Source: Marinobacter panjinensis | GTDB taxonomy: Bacteria; Pseudomonadota; Gammaproteobacteria; Pseudomonadales; Oleiphilaceae | Assembly: GCF_005298175.1 (NCBI RefSeq) | Contig: NZ_SZYH01000002.1 | Span: forward strand, 496,001-560,000 | Direction: 5' to 3' | DNA length: 64,000 bases | Part shown: piece by piece, positions 8,465 to 16,780 of the stretch | Layout of the letters: the number at the start of each line of letters is the position of its first letter | Numbering within the stretch: the first letter of the stretch is position 1 | The notes under the pieces: model-generated | Told to the model about the DNA's origin: nothing | The model's input: the letters and a program-made list of their open reading frames with translations, nothing else | Databases searched by the model: none | Program-made: the position numbers and the translations under genes

Positions 8465-11098
8465 ATGAAGATCAGGAAGATGTCTGAACGAGCTGGCTTT
8501 GGCCGGTCCTTTGGTCTTGTATTGTTGCTGGCCGGAAGTACAGGGCTGACAGGGTGCTTCGAGCCCAAGCTTTTTCCGGTAGACGGAGAGCTTGAGGCCA
8601 ACATACGCCGCACTACCGGCGGGGTTCCCCACATCACTGCGGATAACCTGGCATCTGCTGCCTACGGGCATGGCTATGCCCAGGCGCAGGATAATGTGTG
8701 CCTGTTGGCCGAAGCCATTGTCAAAGCAAGAAGTGAACGCGCCAAGTATTTTGGTCCGGGGCCCAGCACCCAGATTGGAGTAGGGCTGAACATCATCAAT
8801 GACTTCAGCTATAAGGCTCAGGACATATACAGTGGTGCCGAACAGGAATATGGGGCGCTCAGCGCCGAAAGCCGGGCGTTAACCTACGGTTTTACAGAGG
8901 GCTACAACCGATACGTGAGAGAAACCGATCCCGGCGACCTCCCGGTTGAATGCCGGGACCAACCGTGGGTTACCGAGATTACACCCGTGGATTTGCTGGC
9001 GCACTATCGTTTAGTTGGGCAATACGCTAGCGGAGCCCAGTTCGCGACGGGTGCTGTCTTTCTTGCGGTGCCTCCGGGCGTGAGTCCGGCCCCTGAGGTT
9101 GCTACCTCCGTGACGGATTCAGAAGCCATCGAAAAACTGAGACACCGCGTGGTGGCAACAGCTCAGGCTGGCGCCCGCTCGATTGAAAACCTCGGCGATA
9201 TGGGGCTTGCCAGCAACGCCTGGGGCATCGGCAAGGCCATGACGGAACAGGGGCGAGGTGCGCTTTTGGCCAATCCGCATTTCCCTTACACGGGCCACCG
9301 GCGGCTGTATGAAGTCCAGATGACGGTCCCCGGCTACGTGAATGTCCATGGGGCAGGCCTTCTTGGCACTGCCATCCCACTGATCAGCTTCAACAAGAAT
9401 CTTGCCTGGTCACACACCGTTACTACGAGCCGTCGTTTCACCTGGTATGAGCTTGAGTTGAAATCAGGGGATAACCTGACATACGTAAAGGACGGGGTGG
9501 AAAAGAATGTACGTGTGGAAACCCTTCAGGTAGAAGTGGATATGGGCATGAGTGAGCCTGTTATTCTCGAACGGGATTTCTACTTCTCCGAGTACGGTCC
9601 TATGATTGCCGCCAACGCTGTGGACAGCAATCTACCTGCATGGGGCGGGGCTGGCGTTCTGAATCAGGGTAGTCCCGTCGCGATAACATACAGGGACGCA
9701 AACGCCAACACTGGTGATCTGCTGGATACCTGGCTGAACATGAGTCGGGCCAAGAATCTCAAAAAATTCCAGAATGCGTTCCGGAATTGCGGCACCACCC
9801 TCTGGACCAATACTACTTACGCAGACGATAAGGGTAACGCCTTCTATATAGACAGCAGTTCGGTGCCGAATCTGTCTGAAGAGGCCATTGCGCTTGTGAA
9901 TTTGCGAAGGGCCGGCAGCCCGGCTTATGCCGCCTTGTTTGATGGAGGTGTCACCTTGCTGGATGGCAGCAGTTCGACTGAGGACTGGATCGAAAGCGAA
10001 TGTGGGCCGCTGGTTCCGTACGATCAGAAACCCAAGCTGGTGCGTTCGGACTGGGTCCAGAACTCCAACAGCAGTTACTGGTCCACTAACCCCTCCGAGT
10101 TCCTGACCGGTTTTTCCCCGCTTTTCGGTGGCGAGGAAGCGCCGATCAACGCCCGTACCCGCTTGGGTATCAAAATGCTTCAGAACCCGATGGAACCAGG
10201 CTTTCCAAGCGCCCCCCTGCCGGCCGGCCAGGACGGAAAGTTCAGCGCTCAAGAACTGATTGGCGTCATCTGGAACAATCGCGCCTGGTACGCAGAGCAG
10301 TTTCTGCCAGAGTTGCTGGAGCGGTGTGACGCTATTGGCTCCACAACCGTTAATGGCCTTGATCTGTCGCCCTGGTGCCAGGCTTTAGGCAACTGGGATG
10401 GGCTATACAACCTCGACAGTGTTGGCGCTCACGTTTTTCGGGTCTTCATGGCCAACTACATAAACGATCTGGGCACCGACCTGACAACGCCTTTCAGTCC
10501 GGAAGATCCCGTGGGCACGCCGGCTGATCCTTCCGAGGATAATGCAGGTACAACCAGCGATACGATGCTGCAGGCCCTTGCCAGTGGCGTAGGCGCTCTG
10601 CAATCGCAGGGTATCGCTCCCACAGACGCGTTGGGTGATCTTCAATACTACCGGCCATCCGGTGGGGTGGTACCTGGAACTGGCGGAATGCCGGTCTTTC
10701 AGACCCAGCCAATTCCCTGGCATGGTGGTGATGGTGGTATCGATGGTGCTTTCAACGCAGTCGGGGTCGCTACTGACGAGTTTGCCGAGGATACCCTCTT
10801 CCCGCGGATTGCGCCGGAGGTGATTGATAACACTGCGGGTTTGTCTGATGGGTCCGGGGGCGTAAACGGGTGGTTAATGGCGCGGGGCACCAGTTGGCAC
10901 TTCGGGTTGGAGTTTACCAACAACGGCCCGGAAGCCTATGGGCTTGTCAGCTACTCCCAGTCAACGGATGCCATGTCACCCTTTTTCAGTGACCAGAGCA
11001 TCCAGTACTCCAATAAGGAATACCGTCAGATCCTGTTTTCGGAGCGGGATATAGAGGCAAACCTGTTACCCCAGGGCGAGACGGTTATTTCGCAGTAG
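8465..11098 (+). CDS. penicillin acylase family lipoprotein (Ntn hydrolase; possible acyl-homoserine lactone or amide acylase)
   Basis: An 877-residue precursor. A lipoprotein signal ends LTGC with Cys31. The sequence GGVPHITADNL near residue 52 is typical of the family's alpha chain. GLAS-NAW places the predicted autocatalytic cut before Ser250, the N-terminal nucleophile of the beta chain, and NPHFPYTGHRRLYE (about 270-283) matches the following conserved block. Such enzymes hydrolyse amide bonds of acylated compounds: penicillins, acyl-homoserine lactones, aculeacin. The predicted location is the periplasm or outer membrane. The start has AAGGATGA upstream and an intrinsic terminator follows the stop. 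The substrate cannot be told from sequence, though a larger-than-usual insert-rich beta chain is notable. Confidence 0.85.
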   Translation: MKIRKMSERAGFGRSFGLVLLLAGSTGLTGCFEPKLFPVDGELEANIRRTTGGVPHITADNLASAAYGHGYAQAQDNVCLLAEAIVKARSERAKYFGPGPSTQIGVGLNIINDFSYKAQDIYSGAEQEYGALSAESRALTYGFTEGYNRYVRETDPGDLPVECRDQPWVTEITPVDLLAHYRLVGQYASGAQFATGAVFLAVPPGVSPAPEVATSVTDSEAIEKLRHRVVATAQAGARSIENLGDMGLASNAWGIGKAMTEQGRGALLANPHFPYTGHRRLYEVQMTVPGYVNVHGAGLLGTAIPLISFNKNLAWSHTVTTSRRFTWYELELKSGDNLTYVKDGVEKNVRVETLQVEVDMGMSEPVILERDFYFSEYGPMIAANAVDSNLPAWGGAGVLNQGSPVAITYRDANANTGDLLDTWLNMSRAKNLKKFQNAFRNCGTTLWTNTTYADDKGNAFYIDSSSVPNLSEEAIALVNLRRAGSPAYAALFDGGVTLLDGSSSTEDWIESECGPLVPYDQKPKLVRSDWVQNSNSSYWSTNPSEFLTGFSPLFGGEEAPINARTRLGIKMLQNPMEPGFPSAPLPAGQDGKFSAQELIGVIWNNRAWYAEQFLPELLERCDAIGSTTVNGLDLSPWCQALGNWDGLYNLDSVGAHVFRVFMANYINDLGTDLTTPFSPEDPVGTPADPSEDNAGTTSDTMLQALASGVGALQSQGIAPTDALGDLQYYRPSGGVVPGTGGMPVFQTQPIPWHGGDGGIDGAFNAVGVATDEFAEDTLFPRIAPEVIDNTAGLSDGSGGVNGWLMARGTSWHFGLEFTNNGPEAYGLVSYSQSTDAMSPFFSDQSIQYSNKEYRQILFSERDIEANLLPQGETVISQ

Positions 11099-11141
11099 TC
11101 TGCAGAAGGAGGGTAGATAGTCCGGTGCCATCTTCGGGTAA

Positions 11142-11176
11142 AAGGCCGGCGATCCAGAGGGTCGCCGGCCTTTTCT
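11142..11176 (+). terminator. intrinsic terminator after the acylase gene
   Basis: An 11-bp perfect stem AAGGCCGGCGA (11142-11152) pairs with TCGCCGGCCTT (11162-11172) and is followed by T residues. It lies 44 bases after the acylase stop and just before the decayed caiB fragment. Confidence 0.85.
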
Positions 11177-11190
11177 GTGTTTGGGTACTG

Positions 11191-11692
11191 GCGGCCTTCG
11201 CCATGAATGCAATGGCCGGTGGCAGGAGACCAGGCACAGTAACCGGAAAGCTCCATGCTTAATGGCTTGACCTTCCACGATTACTACAGACCAGCGACGG
11301 CCGCTGGATCTCCGTTGGCAGTTTCGAGCCATAGTGCCCAGCCCGGTTGTGCGATGGCCTGGATATCCCCGAGATGAAAAGCTTTGCGCCTAGCCAGAAC
11401 CCGGAACATCAGCAAACCATTCGTGAAGCCCTGAAAGCCGCCTTTGCCCAGAAACCCTTGGCAGAGTGGGAAGACGTATTTGCGGGTCAGGATGCTTGCG
11501 TTGAACCGGTGCTGACGATCACCGAAGCCACGGATCACCCCCCAGATGAAAGCACGCAACATGGTCATCGACGTGGCCAAAGGGGATGGCGGTTCCCAGA
11601 GGCAGATCGGCCATCTCATCAAGTTCAGCGCAACACCCTGTGAGACCGGTCATACCGGCCGCACGTTGGGTGCGGATAACGACGACGTTTGA
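11191..11692 (+). pseudogene. decayed C-terminal fragment of a CaiB/BaiF-family gene
   Basis: Translated in shifting frames, this stretch matches residues about 203-373 of the intact CaiB gene at 7232-8353. It begins AAFAMNAMAG, then SSMLNGLTFHDYY, TSDGRWISVGSFEP, an in-frame TAG, RLCDGLDIPEMKS, a block ending DACVEPVLTITEATDHP, and after another frameshift ARNMVIDVAKGDGG and GRTLGADNDDV with a TGA at 11690-11692. At least three frame changes and one stop make it non-functional. In the best block 31 of 56 residues match the intact gene, so this is an old relative and not a fresh copy. The N-terminal half is missing; homology starts directly after the acylase terminator. Confidence 0.85.
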
Positions 11693-11921
11693 ACTAATTG
11701 GCCGTAGGTATCGTTCACCTCCGTGAAGGGATCAATATCCACAGGAACCCGGCAGTGACGCCAAAAGAAATCAGCCCTTGCAGTCAGCAGTACATAACGA
11801 TGCTGAAAGTGACCAGGTAGGAGTCGAAGGACATAGTGAGGCGTCGCATGCGAAGTTTTTGATCGCGTGCAATAGCTTCTGCCGGGGAACAGCCTGTATT
11901 GGCGGTGGCCGGTCGTTTCAT
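11693..11921 (-). pseudogene. remnant of a GGDEF diguanylate cyclase gene
   Basis: From ATG 11921 on the minus strand the frame reads 45 codons to a TGA, giving a cytoplasmic start, RMRRLTMSFDSYLVTF and a membrane helix. In another frame the same strand continues RHCRVPVDIDPFTEV and NDTYGQLV, which matches the DxDxFKxVNDxYGH block at the beginning of GGDEF domains. A deletion has therefore joined the N-terminal membrane part to the start of the GGDEF domain and the rest is gone. It meets the decayed caiB fragment tail to tail at about 11692. The call rests on my own motif reading of a short segment. Confidence 0.65.
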
Positions 11922-12344
11922 AGTGTGCTTGTTTTTATGTTTTTTAGTCGGATGTAGCAAGGCATGTTAATTAATGACGTGTCGTCAGATAAAGATATTC
12001 ATGACAAAGCATAATGCATATAGACAAGAAATGGATCCACCGTCAGCTCTTTGTGGTGTTTCGATCTTTCTGATTGCCGAAGCTAAAAGAAAGGCCGGGA
12101 CGATTAAAATGCATAGGCTGAAAATGGTGAATCCAGAACGGAACAGGTCAGTAGGAACATATTTGCTAGTAACAGTAAACCATCCGTGAGGCATTGACGG
12201 CTACTTTTCGAGCTGTCGCGGGTTGGGGAAATGCTTGGAGGTAATAACGAGAAATATCTTTAAGTTTAATTCTTCGAGTAAACGCGCAGTGTTTTTCAGG
12301 TGTACAAATCAAAGCAGGCCTTAATAATTCAAGTAGCTGAAAAT
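11922..12344. other. AT-richer intergenic stretch without a convincing gene
   Basis: This stretch is visibly lower in GC than its surroundings and has many stops. A minus-strand frame 12194-11985 could encode a 69-residue peptide with one hydrophobic helix (FTIFSLCILIVPAFLLAS), but it lacks a ribosome binding site. A plus-strand frame 11974-12189 has no recognisable features. I do not call either as a gene. It lies between the gene scar and the lipase terminator. Confidence 0.5.
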
Positions 12345-12373
12345 AAAAACCCCGCTCGATAAGCGGGGTTTTT
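12345..12373 (-). terminator. intrinsic terminator of the lipase gene
   Basis: A perfect 12-bp inverted repeat AAAAACCCCGCT / AGCGGGGTTTTT with loop CGATA. On the minus strand, 18 bases after the lipase stop, it gives a GC stem followed by a T-run. It could also stop plus-strand transcripts. Confidence 0.88.
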
Positions 12374-12390
12374 ATTAAAGCTGCTCCGGA

Positions 12391-15300
12391 TCAGGGTGTG
12401 TATATTGTTTGAATGGTAGCACCAATCATACCGGAAAACGTTGCTTGTGCTTCCGGTTGCGTAGTAATCACCTCACCGCCTGTGGCGAGCGTACGATCTT
12501 TAAGGAAGTCGAACTCGAACTTCGCAAAGTCCGGCGCCTCAGCCTTAACTTCTATCGGCAACACTGGAGTTCCGTGAGAGCCACCAGGATAGTCCGCAAA
12601 GAAAGCCGTTCCACTTATACCAAGTTGCTCAGCAAGCGGAAGAGAACCGGAAAGCGGAGCCTGGGACGAATTGATTGGGAAGCTGCCGCCGATGTTAACA
12701 GAGAATGGTACTTCCCAAGGTTCAGTTCCGAATCCGTCGTACGCAGCTGCAATAGTGAACCTGTCTCCACTAATCTGTGAAAGAAGTACTGTCGCAACAC
12801 TATCAACCAGGTTGTCCGCAAAGTTGATCGGGTCTGTGGAGTCGATCGCAGCCTGAAAAACGTTGAAGTAGGTTTCCAGGTTAGCATCTCCCTGCGTCAG
12901 ACCAGCACCCAGAGGCGCTGGCTGGGCAAGCCCACCGAGGATTGCTGGAGCGAAACCCGGAGAGTTCTCAGCCATCCGTATAAAACCCGAGGCCGGTGCG
13001 AGCAAGTGCGTGGCAGCAATATTCAGCGTGGCATCGCCACTGTCTTCAGTTGCCGCCAGGAAGCTCGTTCCGTTCACGGTGCCAAGGGAATGGCCAACTA
13101 GATAAACCTCGTTCTGGTTCACGCCTCCCCAGCTCGAAATGGTTTTGCGCAGGTTCAAGAGATCCACCGCACCTTGGCGCATGTTGTCCCGGGTGTTCAG
13201 GAAGCCAGACAGGTTAAGAAAAAGATCACCGGATTCACCTACGGCATTCTCCGGGTCAAAATTCATGCCTACGACCTCGTTCACCTGGTTAGTGGCGAGG
13301 TTGAAGTGGCGCTCCGGGATATCGTCGAGGCTATCAAGGCCGGGGACGGTGCTTCCTGCACGTGCAACTGTGCCCTGGATTGCAAGAATTGATCCGATTG
13401 CTTGCTGGACGGTTGGCTCAACTGCTAGTGCCAAAACGTCGCCGTCTGTGCTCGATCCTTGACCGGTTATAACTGCGATGAGCTCTTGAGCCTGACTGGA
13501 TGTGAAGTTCGTATAGCCAAACGCAATCGCCAGCTCTCGGGTGAAGCTGACAACAAAGGTTCCATCAATCACACCAGCGATACGATCGTCGGTTGGGGTA
13601 GCCAGCGATCCCAGAGATCCAAGGCTACTTTCTGCAGCGGTCAGCAAGGTGTCTGCGAGTTCCTGCTGATCTTCTGTGCTGAATGGAGCAATGCCATGAA
13701 GTGGTTGATCTATCGCCACGACAATCAAATCCTCTGCTAGTGCCTTATTTATCAAGGCACTACCGAAACCTAATGCAGCACTGCGATCTGTCGTTATCCC
13801 GTGCTGGAAAATTACAACTCTTAAGTCGCTAGAGTTATCTTCCAGCATCTCTAGGGTTACATTCTTAGGTGTCATGATAATAACCGGCGCAGTCTGAACA
13901 GTCGTTTCGGCCGGGAATGGGAAGATACTGTTTACAACCGTTGAGTTTGAAGCGTCGGCCTGGGCAAGATTGAAACCAAACTCATCCTTCAGGAGTTTGG
14001 CTAGGCCATTATCGGCTTTCCAGAAGCTGTTTCTGACAGGGGAGTTGTCGCCACCTACAGGGGTGCCAAGATAATACGGGAGGGTTATTGACCCCTCGTG
14101 AATTGTTACGCCAAATCCATTCTCTTCATCGATAACGCTAGCCAATACCGCTGAACGCTGTTGTGCGGGTGTTGAGCTGGCAATATCCACTTCCTGAACT
14201 GCTGGTGCCGGGAATTCCGCGCCAAAAACAGACTGCGCAGCACCGGCTACTACAGTGCCTGTACAGGCGAATTTATTTGGTGCGGCATCACATCCCGCTT
14301 GATAGAGCGCCCCACTGAGCGCTTCAAGTCCTTCGGCTTTAGACGGGACGAAGCTGGCGACAGCGCCCTGCACAGCAAGGCTCACATCGGCATAACCGAA
14401 ATTCGCCGGATTGGGATCTCCCGCGAGCATAAAGCTCTCTGGAGGATTTGAAGAGAAAGGTTCGAAGTCTGCAGCCGTAACCGCTCCATCTTCGTTTAAA
14501 TCCCATGTCTGAACCGGCTGCGCAGGAACGCCTTCAACACCAAGCTGGTTGAGGAAGTGCAACTGGGCTCCACGGACCTTTTTCGCAGCAGTCGTTGTGA
14601 CGAGTGCTTTGATCTGGTCTTCAAACCAACGAGCCGGGTTCGCGATGTAAGTAAGCACCTTTTCATCGTTGGATGTGGTGAAACTGTAGGCAAGGGCGAT
14701 TGAAGAACGAACGCCCTCAACTTGCTCTGGCGTCGGGGAAGCTACATTTTGAGACGCCAAGAGTGCTTTGGCTGCGACAGGTTCCCATAGGTTGTTAATT
14801 AGCGAAACAATCGGGTCCAGACCTGGACCGACGACCGTGTTGTCGTCATTCACTTCCGGGTAGTTAGGGTCCTGGATGCTGTCTTTCAGCACTGTGTATT
14901 GGGGAGAACTTACAATCGGCTTGCCATCAGCGGTAATACCCTTTCTCAACGCGACAATGTAGCGGGTGTTAGGCTTCAGCGGTTCTGTAGGAAGGATCCG
15001 CACAAAGTCTGTCAGAGTACCGTCTTCCGTCCGCAGTCTTTTGATTTCCAGTTCGACAGGAACTGAGCCGGCTACGGTGGGGGGTTCTGCTGCTGCTAAG
15101 CCACGTACCGGTTCACCGCTGGCGTAGACTGTCTCCAACAGAAACACATTCTGCGCGAGAGTGGTTGGATCAAGATCATCTAACTGGCCGCTCATCTGAA
15201 TGTCAATCGGGGCAGTTGTTGACGCGCCGCTGAGCCCGTTCAGAGCTGCAATAACAGGATTGTTGTCCGGGTTCGCAATCGTGAAGGATCCGTCTCCAAC

Positions 15301-15531
15301 CGAGCCGAAGATCAGGTCGTTTGGAATGGGCAACGCCGAAATGGCCGGGCGTGGGTCGAATACCGGCCAAACCTTACCATTGAATCGAGCAAGGTATTCT
15401 GCACTGTTGGAGTCCTGGCTGATCTTATAATCAGGATTTGCATTACTGGACCCGGAACCGGCGCTGTCAAAGCACCCTGTAAGTCCAAGGGAGGACGCCA
15501 CAGCAAGACTTATTAGAGTTTTCTTGAACAT
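12391..15531 (-). CDS. VolA/Pla-1/cef-family extracellular lipase or phospholipase, lipoprotein
   Basis: A 1046-residue lipoprotein with signal ending LTGC (Cys20). The N-terminal ~250 residues contain the virulence-factor-lipase N-domain pattern (FDPRPAISALPIPNDLIFG, then ATTAPIDIQMSG and LKPNTRYIVAL). The alpha/beta-hydrolase region carries GHSLG with the nucleophile at Ser815. The VolA/Pla-1 family holds surface lysophospholipases and lipases, some allowing growth on host or algal lipids. The ATG at 15531 has AGGAAAAGG upstream. It is a single-gene unit with its own terminator. GC is slightly lower than in neighbouring genes, and it sits next to the scarred region, so local rearrangement or transfer is possible. 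The substrate is inferred from the family. Confidence 0.9.
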   Translation of the reverse strand: MFKKTLISLAVASSLGLTGCFDSAGSGSSNANPDYKISQDSNSAEYLARFNGKVWPVFDPRPAISALPIPNDLIFGSVGDGSFTIANPDNNPVIAALNGLSGASTTAPIDIQMSGQLDDLDPTTLAQNVFLLETVYASGEPVRGLAAAEPPTVAGSVPVELEIKRLRTEDGTLTDFVRILPTEPLKPNTRYIVALRKGITADGKPIVSSPQYTVLKDSIQDPNYPEVNDDNTVVGPGLDPIVSLINNLWEPVAAKALLASQNVASPTPEQVEGVRSSIALAYSFTTSNDEKVLTYIANPARWFEDQIKALVTTTAAKKVRGAQLHFLNQLGVEGVPAQPVQTWDLNEDGAVTAADFEPFSSNPPESFMLAGDPNPANFGYADVSLAVQGAVASFVPSKAEGLEALSGALYQAGCDAAPNKFACTGTVVAGAAQSVFGAEFPAPAVQEVDIASSTPAQQRSAVLASVIDEENGFGVTIHEGSITLPYYLGTPVGGDNSPVRNSFWKADNGLAKLLKDEFGFNLAQADASNSTVVNSIFPFPAETTVQTAPVIIMTPKNVTLEMLEDNSSDLRVVIFQHGITTDRSAALGFGSALINKALAEDLIVVAIDQPLHGIAPFSTEDQQELADTLLTAAESSLGSLGSLATPTDDRIAGVIDGTFVVSFTRELAIAFGYTNFTSSQAQELIAVITGQGSSTDGDVLALAVEPTVQQAIGSILAIQGTVARAGSTVPGLDSLDDIPERHFNLATNQVNEVVGMNFDPENAVGESGDLFLNLSGFLNTRDNMRQGAVDLLNLRKTISSWGGVNQNEVYLVGHSLGTVNGTSFLAATEDSGDATLNIAATHLLAPASGFIRMAENSPGFAPAILGGLAQPAPLGAGLTQGDANLETYFNVFQAAIDSTDPINFADNLVDSVATVLLSQISGDRFTIAAAYDGFGTEPWEVPFSVNIGGSFPINSSQAPLSGSLPLAEQLGISGTAFFADYPGGSHGTPVLPIEVKAEAPDFAKFEFDFLKDRTLATGGEVITTQPEAQATFSGMIGATIQTIYTP

Positions 15532-15827
15532 GGGTGTGGAACCTTTTCCTGTTGTTGTGTCGTTATTTTCGGCAGCTGACGGGGCCGGTCTGGTCCGGTA
15601 AATCCGATGTCAGTGGCCTGTTCTGCTTATCTGTTGTCTGAAATTCTGGCCAGCGCTCTGTGCCAATTTTCTGTATCTCTGACTATAGCGACAGAAAGGC
15701 AACAGTTGATCCCTCTAAAGTGTGATTCTGGCCATTGGGAGCCCACCCGCACAGTCGGAGTTCGGCTTCATTGAAAAATAGTTGGCCCTGAGACGTTTGT
15801 CGAGTCCTTGGGGGCGCCTGTAACCGC
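15532..15827. other. intergenic region upstream of the lipase gene
   Basis: No coding frame of interest. On the minus strand a TATAGT -10-like hexamer occurs about 150 bases upstream of the lipase start, without a good -35, so I do not call a promoter. No terminator is visible after the enoyl-CoA hydratase end, which lies on its left flank and is transcribed leftward. Confidence 0.4.
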
Positions 15828-16601
15828 CTAACTGAAGTTCGAGAAGTCCGGCTTCCTCTTTTCCGTGAAGGCCTTGATGGCTTCAGCGTTCTCCGGGGAT
15901 TTCAGGCGTTCGCCGAACAGTTTGCCCTCGGCCAGCATGGTGGTTTCCAGTGCCTCACCGATTGCCCTGTTCAGTAATTCCCGGGTGGCGCGGATGGCGG
16001 CTGGGGGTTGGGCCGCAAGCCGGGCGCAGGCTTCAAGGGCCGTGGTTTCCGTCTGCGCGGGTTCGCACACCCTGTTGATCAGGCTCATGCGCAGGGCGTC
16101 ATCGGCGGTGAAGGCGTCGCCGAGCATCAGCAGTTCAGCCGCGCGCACCCGGCCAAGCCATGAGGGCAGCAGCAGGCTGGAGCCACCTTCCGGGCACAGG
16201 CCCAGAGTGGCAAAGGGCATCTGGAAGCGGGTGTTGTTACCGGCGAATACCAAATCGCAATGCAGCAGCATGGTAGTGCCGATGCCCACGGCCGGGCCGT
16301 TCACTGCGGCCACGATGGGTTTATTGGTGGTGGCCAGCAGCAACAGGAAACGGCCTACGGGGGTGTCTTCAAAGTCGCCTGGCAGGCCGGCAGCGAAATC
16401 ACCCAGGTCATTACCGGCGGTGAAGCAGTCTTCGCTACCCGTATAAAGGATGCAGCGAATGTCGTTGTCATCCCGGGCCTGTTCGATGGCATCGCCGAGG
16501 GCGGTGTACATAGCGTGGGTGAGGGCATTCTTACGGTCCAGGCGGTTAATGCGGACCGTTAAAATGTGATTTTTCTTTTCGGTGAGGACGAGGTCGGTCA
16601 C
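15828..16601 (-). CDS. enoyl-CoA hydratase/isomerase family protein
   Basis: The GTG at 16601 is chosen because GCAGGAG lies just upstream; the frame is open another 21 codons to a TTG with no such site. The product is 257 residues, normal for the crotonase family. Motifs include FTAGNDLGDF (the oxyanion-hole region), GPAVGIGTTMLLHCDLV and the acidic block FATLGLCPEGGSS, where the Glu corresponds to a catalytic position in crotonases. It likely hydrates or isomerises enoyl-CoA in fatty or branched acid oxidation in the cytoplasm. It is monocistronic, divergent from fumarase. The exact substrate is unknown. Confidence 0.88.
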   Translation of the reverse strand: MTDLVLTEKKNHILTVRINRLDRKNALTHAMYTALGDAIEQARDDNDIRCILYTGSEDCFTAGNDLGDFAAGLPGDFEDTPVGRFLLLLATTNKPIVAAVNGPAVGIGTTMLLHCDLVFAGNNTRFQMPFATLGLCPEGGSSLLLPSWLGRVRAAELLMLGDAFTADDALRMSLINRVCEPAQTETTALEACARLAAQPPAAIRATRELLNRAIGEALETTMLAEGKLFGERLKSPENAEAIKAFTEKRKPDFSNFS

Positions 16602-16717
16602 GGTGTCTCCTGCGATAATCGACGATAGCGACGATGTTACATTTTTTCGTGGCTGTTTAGCCAAGGTTCCCGTTAAATACCTTCGCCGTCTGTCCGATCC
16701 CTCGTTTTCGGATTTTC

Positions 16718-16726
16718 TGGTAAACT
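16718..16726 (+). promoter_or_regulatory. putative extended -10 promoter of the fumarase gene
   Basis: TGG-TAAACT gives an extended -10 (TGnTAAACT) about 55 bases before the fumarase ATG. No good -35 is seen. Weak support. Confidence 0.35.
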
Positions 16727-16780
16727 TCGCGCTCCTTATTTTAACAACCCGATCTATAAACCAGACCTGATGAGACGCCT

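Noticed and set aside
11974-12189. 71-codon plus-strand frame in the AT-richer stretch
   Set aside because: No ribosome binding site, no recognisable motif, codon use unlike neighbours.
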